Of a stretch of 47,116 nucleotides of DNA, positions 39,291 through 47,116 are shown one piece after another. The position numbers and the translations under genes are program-made. Origin of the DNA: Motiliproteus sp963974645 (GTDB lineage: Bacteria > Pseudomonadota > Gammaproteobacteria > Pseudomonadales > Balneatricaceae). Location: assembly GCA_963974645.1 (NCBI GenBank), contig CAXBEA010000018.1:1-47116 (forward strand). Direction: 5' to 3'. The notes under the pieces were generated by a model. It ran no database searches. It saw only the letters and a program-made list of their open reading frames with translations, and was not told the origin of the DNA. How positions within the stretch are numbered: position 1 is the stretch's first letter; every line of letters begins with the position of its first letter.

Positions 39291-40586
39291 TTACTTTCCC
39301 AAAATTTCTAGAAGCTGTTCCAGAAAAAACTCCACCTCCTCTTTGGTGTTATAGTGAGCCATGGAAAATCGGGCTACAGATTCAAGGCCAAGAGGGCGCA
39401 GAATATTGCCGGAGTAGAGGTCATTTGATCGCGCGTGAATACGTATCCCACGCCCATCCAGTGCGGATACAAGATTGGCTGCATCCCAGCCATCGACACC
39501 AAATGAAACAACGCCTTCACGTTGATTAATGTCGGTGGTACCAACGACTGTCACGCCTTCGATATTTAAAAGGCCCTTGCGCCTATTATTGCCATTCAGA
39601 AGAGTCGAAATCAGTGCATGCTCATGCTGAAGCATCGCCTTACCCGCAGCACGAAGTTGATCTCTAGTACTTGGTGCTTGGGTAAACTGTTTACCCAACC
39701 AAGCCAGATATTTGACGACCTCTGTAATAGCAGCCAGTGCAGACGGATCACGACTACCCAGTTCCCATACGTTATCTGGTTTGCCTATCAACCGATCATG
39801 AGGTATCCGGCTCATTCGCTCGGAGAGCCATGCGTAGCCGTTATTAAATTTGGAATACACCTTGTATAGCGATAATACGTAAGCATCTGCACCGTAATCT
39901 TCCACATCTAGATAGCCATGGGGTGCGTGCTGTATACCATCAACAATAACAAAGCACTCGGGAGCGGTAGCTCTAATCGCATCAATGATTGACTTTATAT
40001 CCATTACCACTCCGGTTACGGGATTTGTATGGATAACCGTGGCAACACGCGTGTCAGGGCGAACACAAGACGCGTAATCCTGAGCACTGACAACTCCGCT
40101 TTGAGTATCGAAAGGTACCTCAACCCATTCTCTTGAAGTATTCTCGGCCCAGAGTTGAGTAGCACTATAAGTTGAAGGGTGCTCGACCGGGCTGGAGAGA
40201 ATAGAGCCACCTGCGGGCGCTGCAACCGCAGCACTTCGTACCAATCGGAATAGGCACTCTGTACCCGTTTCCCCACCGAAGACGACCCCGCTCTTTGCAC
40301 CGAAAAGCATTCGTAGGTTATCCAGCCCTTCCTCAACAACAGCACTCATTGCTATAGAAGCTGCATTATTTCGGTGTTCATTATCCGGTACTGCACCTAA
40401 TTCAGCAGTGCGCTCAATGACAGACTTCAAAGTCAAAGAGCCTCCCGCACTTTCAAAATAGATCCGCTTACCGGCATAAGGGCATTGATCGACATAATGG
40501 AATTGTGAACGGATCTGCTCCAGCAGGTCTGCGTTCAGCGGCGAGGTGTATAGCTCTTCATTGCTTATCGAATGGACGTTCTTCAT
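39291..40586 (-). CDS. Class V aminotransferase / cysteine desulfurase-like PLP enzyme
   Basis: PLP-dependent fold type I enzyme of 431 residues from the ATG at 40586, chosen because AGGA stands seven bases upstream; a TTG 13 codons earlier has no such support. 'VFGGETGTECLFRLVRS' (cofactor phosphate region), 'ECFVIVDGIQHAPHGYLDVE' (conserved Asp) and 'ADAYVLSLYKVYSKFNNGYA' (Schiff-base Lys region) are visible. It lies 40 bp upstream of the TRAP binding protein and probably acts on the imported compound. Aminotransferase, lyase and desulfurase activities cannot be separated from the sequence alone. Confidence 0.85.
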   Translation of the reverse strand: MKNVHSISNEELYTSPLNADLLEQIRSQFHYVDQCPYAGKRIYFESAGGSLTLKSVIERTAELGAVPDNEHRNNAASIAMSAVVEEGLDNLRMLFGAKSGVVFGGETGTECLFRLVRSAAVAAPAGGSILSSPVEHPSTYSATQLWAENTSREWVEVPFDTQSGVVSAQDYASCVRPDTRVATVIHTNPVTGVVMDIKSIIDAIRATAPECFVIVDGIQHAPHGYLDVEDYGADAYVLSLYKVYSKFNNGYAWLSERMSRIPHDRLIGKPDNVWELGSRDPSALAAITEVVKYLAWLGKQFTQAPSTRDQLRAAGKAMLQHEHALISTLLNGNNRRKGLLNIEGVTVVGTTDINQREGVVSFGVDGWDAANLVSALDGRGIRIHARSNDLYSGNILRPLGLESVARFSMAHYNTKEEVEFFLEQLLEILGK

Positions 40587-41039
40587 GGATAAATCCTGCT
40601 GATTGATACGGTGGATATAAAGCAAGTCCTCGACCGTGATGCTTTCTGATGCTGTATAACCTTGGTAAGCAGTCTAAAAAAACAAAAGCATAAAAAAAAG
40701 CGAATAGTTAGAATGCTTTTACAGTCCTTTTTTTCAACAGTTTTCGTTTGTTCACATCATCTTTACCGACCCTTGTAATCCAATGCTTTGTCATTTCCGG
40801 GGAGGGGCTCTCAATTCAAGCAAAGGAGTAGTTAAGATCCAGATATGAACTTCTTTCAATTAGCCTTATACTAAGTATCTATAAAAGTGATATATATTTG
40901 ATTTAATGCATCTCTTTTAAGAAACAAAGATCGTTGGTGATAACGCGACGACACAAGGTTGAGACATATCTCAGAATATTGGGTGTCTTGATCCGAGTTC
41001 CGCAATGGGGTTTTTAAAGAATAAAGAGGCGATCAGGTA
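40587..41039. promoter_or_regulatory. Divergent control region of the aminotransferase and LysR genes
   Basis: This region of about 450 bp is AT-rich and holds an 8-bp inverted repeat AAAAGCAT/ATGCTTTT (40684-40691 and 40713-40720), a candidate regulator site on the aminotransferase side. No gene is visible in it. It should contain promoters for both directions. Confidence 0.5.
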
Positions 41040-41945
41040 ATGATTACATTCAAACAAATTGAAGCTCTGTTCTGGATATCTGAGTTAGGTAACTTTGCAG
41101 CGGCAGCCGAAAAACTACATACGACGCAGTCTGCAATATCAAAGCGTATCAACGAGTTAGAAGCGGCTTTCGGTATGTGCGTGTTTGATCGCTCTCGTCG
41201 CAATGCCAGGCTTACGGAAAAAGGCAGCGAACTATTGCTTATGGCGAAAGATCTGATTGAGATGCGAGATGAAATGCTTGAACGCATGGCTAATCCGGCA
41301 GTCCTGCACAAGCGCTTTCGAATTGGTGTCACGGAGTTGACGGCGCTAACTTGGTTGCCAAAATTGGTAAAGTTGATAGAAGAGAACTATCCACGGCTAA
41401 TTCTTGAGCCGCAGGTTGAACTGAGTTCAGTGCTATTCGATAAGATAAGTGATGATTCGCTAGACTTTATTATCGTCCCTGATACTCATGAAGACGTACG
41501 CTTTAAGGTGCAACCACTCGGATCGGTGGAAAATGCTTGGATGTGTACTCCCGATTACACAGATATTCAGAGTCCAATAGAGTTGCAAGATATTGCACAG
41601 TTTAATGTGCTGATGCAGGGCTCGAAGTCGGGTACAGGGCTTATCTACGATCGGTGGTTTTCTCAAAATAAAGTACATACCAGTCAAGCACTGATCAGCA
41701 GCAATCTAGTTGCACAGCTAGGACTGACATTATCCGGTTTCGGGATCACCTACCTGCCACTGGAAGCAATGAGTTCATTAATTAAACAAGGGCAGCTTCG
41801 TACCCTAGACATTAACCCCAAACTGCCTCAGGTTCGATATGCTGCGATTTACCGTGCAGATCGAGACTCACAACTCTACAAGGATGTAGCGGATTACGCT
41901 AAGCGGGCCTGCGATTTTAGTCGTTTCCTGTTAAGTGGTTATTAA
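41040..41945 (+). CDS. LysR family transcriptional regulator
   Basis: Regulator of 301 residues. The N-terminal helix-turn-helix ('GNFAAAAEKLHTTQSAISKR', then INELEAAFG) is followed by a two-lobed effector domain. It is divergent from the aminotransferase/TRAP operon, the usual position for its local activator. The effector is probably the transported compound or its product. Confidence 0.9.
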   Translation: MITFKQIEALFWISELGNFAAAAEKLHTTQSAISKRINELEAAFGMCVFDRSRRNARLTEKGSELLLMAKDLIEMRDEMLERMANPAVLHKRFRIGVTELTALTWLPKLVKLIEENYPRLILEPQVELSSVLFDKISDDSLDFIIVPDTHEDVRFKVQPLGSVENAWMCTPDYTDIQSPIELQDIAQFNVLMQGSKSGTGLIYDRWFSQNKVHTSQALISSNLVAQLGLTLSGFGITYLPLEAMSSLIKQGQLRTLDINPKLPQVRYAAIYRADRDSQLYKDVADYAKRACDFSRFLLSGY

Positions 41946-42122
41946 CTACTAATGTTTCTTTCCTTCGGGGCGAGATACCTTCAACCAAGAAACTTCAAGT
42001 CTTTAATACTTGTTTACAGTGATGGCGGGCGTTGCGAAGCCAATACGTCAAAGCAAACATCAGCCCCATGGTTTGATGAAAGGGATCGGGACCGATTATT
42101 ACCAATTCACCCCTTAGCAGGA

Positions 42123-43139
42123 TTAAAAGAACAGGTTGAACAAGAAGCCTGCCAATATCGCCATCCCAAAGATAACTAACAGAAATGCCGCTACCATCTG
42201 CTTTCTGAACATGGACTTCAGCATGATGACTTCGGTTAGGCTAGCTCCCGCGCTACCGATGATCAGCGCCATTACTGCTCCCATGCCCATCCCTTTGGCT
42301 GCTAAAGCCGCTGACAGTGGGATCACAGCTTCGGCACGGATATAGAGAGGAACGCCAATCACAGCAGCTAGCGGAATCGCCAGCGGGTTGTTGGGGCCAG
42401 CGTACTGTACGATGAGATCGGAAGGCATGAATCCATAGGTGAAGGCACCAATAGCGATACCTACCAGTAGGTAAGGGAATACACTCTTGAACTGGTTCCA
42501 AGTCTCCTTCCAGATGCGAGCCCAACGGTTGTCTTGAGCAGTTTCCACGGTGGCGGTTCCATCGCAGTTGGCACTAACAGTGACGCACACATCAACGCTA
42601 TCGGCACTCTCACAGCAAGAAGATGCTTGTTTTTCTGGCAGGCTGTCGCCACAACGGGTTGCACATCCGCCAACGGGATTGTCACCAAACACTTCTGGTC
42701 GGATGAATCGGGCAAAGTTCATTTTCTCTAACAGGTATCCTGCCGTGACGGACACAACCAGCGCAATCGAGGCGTAGGCCAGTGTGACATTCAGACCGAA
42801 AGTGGCAAAAAACAGACCAATGATTATTGGGTTCAACAGCGGTGAAGTGAACAGGAAAGTAATGGTCGGGCCGAACCCTGCGCGTGCTTTGAGTAAGCCT
42901 GTCAGCATGGGAATGGTCGAACAGCTACAGAACGGTGTTACCCCGCCGAGCACAGCCGCAGAGAAGTATCCTCGACCGCTCTTCGAGCTGAGGATGGATT
43001 GAATTTTTTTGGCAGGCAAGAATTCTTGAATGACTCCGACGATGAAACTGATCACAAGGAACAGCGCCGTAAGTTCAACACCAAGGTAGGCAAACATGCC
43101 CAAGGCATCTTCGAGCATAGCGACCATTTCGGGGGACAT
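42123..43139 (-). CDS. DUF318/ArsP-like permease with Cys-rich loop
   Basis: Inner membrane protein of 338 residues with about eight helices. The conserved 'GGVTPFCSCSTIPMLTGLLK' motif identifies the UPF0718/DUF318 permease family, which includes organoarsenical exporter ArsP and the SO_0444-type Cu/Zn exporters. A central hydrophilic loop (about 155-195) is rich in cysteine ('GGCATRCGD', 'ASSCCESADSVDVC'), suggesting soft-metal binding. It is divergent from an arsR-type gene and shares operator-like palindromes with it, so metal- or metalloid-induced export is likely. Confidence 0.85.
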   Translation of the reverse strand: MSPEMVAMLEDALGMFAYLGVELTALFLVISFIVGVIQEFLPAKKIQSILSSKSGRGYFSAAVLGGVTPFCSCSTIPMLTGLLKARAGFGPTITFLFTSPLLNPIIIGLFFATFGLNVTLAYASIALVVSVTAGYLLEKMNFARFIRPEVFGDNPVGGCATRCGDSLPEKQASSCCESADSVDVCVTVSANCDGTATVETAQDNRWARIWKETWNQFKSVFPYLLVGIAIGAFTYGFMPSDLIVQYAGPNNPLAIPLAAVIGVPLYIRAEAVIPLSAALAAKGMGMGAVMALIIGSAGASLTEVIMLKSMFRKQMVAAFLLVIFGMAILAGFLFNLFF

Positions 43140-43151
43140 AATCCTTCCTCT

Positions 43152-43175
43152 ATAATTCTAGTATCGTAGAATTAT
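43152..43175. promoter_or_regulatory. Palindromic ArsR operator
   Basis: Nine-base arms ATAATTCTA and TAGAATTAT flank a 6-bp centre. The site lies 13 bp from the permease start. A related imperfect copy at 43206-43228 (with TTCTAGTAATATCGAATTAT) sits just upstream of the arsR-type gene. Two sites suit simultaneous repression of both genes. Confidence 0.75.
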
Positions 43176-43246
43176 TTTGAACAACGTACTTTGTGCTGTC
43201 AATATATTTCTAGTAATATCGAATTATACCCAGCTAGGAGAAAAGT

Positions 43247-43564
43247 ATGTTGCTTGAATCAGCCGCCAAACGATTTGCTGAACTAGGCCATTCGACTCGA
43301 TTGGCGATTTTTCGCTATTTGGTCAAAGGAGGGCGGCAAGGAGTCCCAGTGGGTGAACTCCAAAGTGCTCTAGATGTACCTGGGTCAACTTTGTCACATC
43401 ATATATCGCGCTTGGTGTCTGTAGGGCTGGTGGTCCAGCATCGAGAAGGTCGAACTCTGTACTGCCACCCTCAATATGATGAGCTGTTCGGCCTAATTGA
43501 GTTCCTACAAGAACAGTGCTGCGCGGATGAAAAACTGATCCAAAAAAGTAAGCTCGGTGCCTAG
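43247..43564 (+). CDS. ArsR/SmtB family metalloregulator
   Basis: Winged-helix repressor of 105 residues. The recognition region 'VPVGELQSALDVPGSTLSHH' and the wing 'HREGRTLYCHPQYDEL' are clear. Potential metal ligands are the Cys in 'LYCHP' and the Cys pair in 'LQEQCCADEK' near the C-terminus, not the classical alpha3 ELCVCDL site. It is divergent from the DUF318 permease. A GGAG ribosome binding site stands before the ATG. Confidence 0.9.
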   Translation: MLLESAAKRFAELGHSTRLAIFRYLVKGGRQGVPVGELQSALDVPGSTLSHHISRLVSVGLVVQHREGRTLYCHPQYDELFGLIEFLQEQCCADEKLIQKSKLGA

Positions 43565-43859
43565 CTACTAGTCGGTTAGATGACAACGGAAGCCAAAACG
43601 ATTGATGGATGTAGACTAAGTCGCAGCTCTTGCCATGAGCTTCTGTTCGGTCGATGTCCCTCTTTGTCTTAGTGTTCTAGGATGCCAGCCCGCAAGGAGA
43701 GAAAAATCTATCCCCAAATAACTTCGTTCACCTCTGATCAAACGGCCTTAATGGCTTGTGGCTGAGGTAAACTCCATCTCATTGTTTTTATATGTATAAG
43801 GTGCGTTTATTCTGCGCCTTGATTGATACGGTTTTATTGAAATAGGCTGTCCGAACCCC

Positions 43860-46255
<2,396 letters not shown>

Positions 46256-46256
<1 letters not shown>

Positions 46257-47086
46257 TGGGGGGGAAGTATCAGGCGTATTCTGAATACAAAAGTGCAAAA
46301 TCAACATGGATAGACATCTTGCCCTCACATTGGGATCGTGCGCCTATCAAGCACTCCGTCGTTACACCTGTGACGGATGGCCCCCACGAAACCCCTGTGT
46401 TTCTAGATGAAGGTGTTCCGTTTTTATCAGCGGAAGCCGTGAAGAATAATGCGTTAGATTTTTCAAAGAAAAGAGGGTTTATTACTCCCGCCCAACATTC
46501 GGTTTATAGCCAAAAGTGCCTACCTCGCAGAGATGATATATTCATGGTCAAATCTGGGAATACAACAGGCGCACTGGCAATTGTAGAAACGGATGAAGTG
46601 TTCAACATTTGGTCTCCTCTTGCGGTGATTAGAGTTAATGCGAAAAAGATTCTGCCAAGGTATGCGTTTTACTCAATGCAGTCGGAATACTTTCAGACCA
46701 GTGTCCAGCTTTCATGGAGCCAGGGAACGCAGCCAAACATTGGCATGGGGGTTATCGAAAACCTTCATACTCCAGTCCCTCCTGTTTCAGAGCAGACATC
46801 AATTACAACCTTCCTCGACCATGAAACCGCAAAGATCGACACCCTGATCGACAAGCAGCAGCAACTGATCCAGCTGCTGAAGGAGAAGTGCCAAGCGGTG
46901 ATCAGCCATGCCGTCACTAAGGGGCTTGACCCCAATGTGCCGATGAAGGATTCAGGGGTTGAATGGTTGGGGGAGGTGCCTGAGCATTGGTCCGTATGCA
47001 CAATCAAATACGCATTAGAAAATTTGAATTTCAAAAGAATACCTTTAAGCAGTGAAGAGCGAGGTGCATATTCCGGCCCATCATGA
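46256..47086 (+). pseudogene. hsdS: Truncated type I specificity subunit (HsdS)
   Basis: Specificity subunit with one complete target-recognition domain (about 15-180) and the first conserved helical spacer ('FLDHETAKIDTLIDKQQQLI', then QLLKEKCQAVISHAVTKG). The second half has just begun ('SGVEWLGEVPEHW' to 'PLSSEERGAYSGP') when a stop occurs at residue 276. Full-length HsdS is about 400-450 residues. The sequence after the break is repetitive and unlike hsdS, so insertion of a mobile element is likely. A half subunit could still work as a dimer in some systems, but this one lacks the second spacer. Confidence 0.8.
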
Positions 47087-47114
47087 ACACCCATTCTGGC
47101 GCAACGTGAACACC
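47084..47114. mobile_element. Possible insertion sequence end (IS21-like) at the hsdS break
   Basis: Two direct copies of TGAACACC (47084-47091 and 47107-47114) stand 23 bp apart directly after the point where hsdS similarity ends. Repeated short motifs at the terminus are typical of IS21-family elements. The window ends here, so the element itself is not seen. Confidence 0.4.
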
Positions 47115-47116
47115 TA

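Overview
The window looks like a chromosomal segment of a marine gammaproteobacterium (an inference: Oceanospirillales-like or Marinobacter-like). The grounds are a TAXI-type TRAP transporter, a PilJ-type GGDEF sensor, TrhO, sigma54-style promoters, Fur- and Anr-type boxes and moderate GC. No rRNA, tRNA or CRISPR array was seen.

The centre (13.7-33.7 kb) is a quinohemoprotein amine dehydrogenase (QHNDH) locus. It holds the structural genes qhpA (diheme alpha), qhpC (gamma, the substrate of the cysteine tryptophylquinone modification) and qhpB (propeller beta). It also holds the maturation genes qhpG (flavoprotein hydroxylase), qhpD (radical SAM thioether synthase), qhpF (ABC exporter) and qhpE (subtilisin-like leader peptidase). 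An outer membrane barrel, an aldehyde dehydrogenase, a TetR regulator and an AcoR-type sigma54 activator accompany them. Three sigma54 -24/-12 promoters with exact spacing precede qhpG, qhpA and the aldehyde dehydrogenase, so the local activator probably drives amine oxidation to acid. Two overlapping U32-family genes follow qhpE in the same operon. They keep the cysteine patterns of the UbiV and UbiU iron-sulfur proteins and are the strongest candidate for an undescribed addition to the pathway. A hipBA toxin-antitoxin module, a hexanucleotide repeat and an IS630-type remnant separate the structural genes from the aldehyde dehydrogenase and qhpD.

Left of this (0-13.5 kb) lie a GGDEF protein that stops just after its signature motif, a histidine kinase remnant, DUF2798 and VOC genes, a LysR gene with a perfect 24-bp palindrome, a Cache protein and chemoreceptor behind an Anr/FNR box, trhO, and a possibly iron-controlled electron-transfer set. 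That set is a hexaheme cytochrome with an N-terminal propeller, a four-helix cytochrome b and a large periplasmic protein, with Fur-like boxes in front of both transcription units.

Right of the qhp locus (34-47 kb) come a lipoate ligase-like gene, a scar with integrase and UspA pseudogene remnants, a TAXI TRAP transporter with a class V aminotransferase and a divergent LysR gene, a permease/ArsR pair sharing palindromic operators, and a type I restriction-modification locus. Its hsdS gene is cut off at the window edge, apparently by a mobile element.
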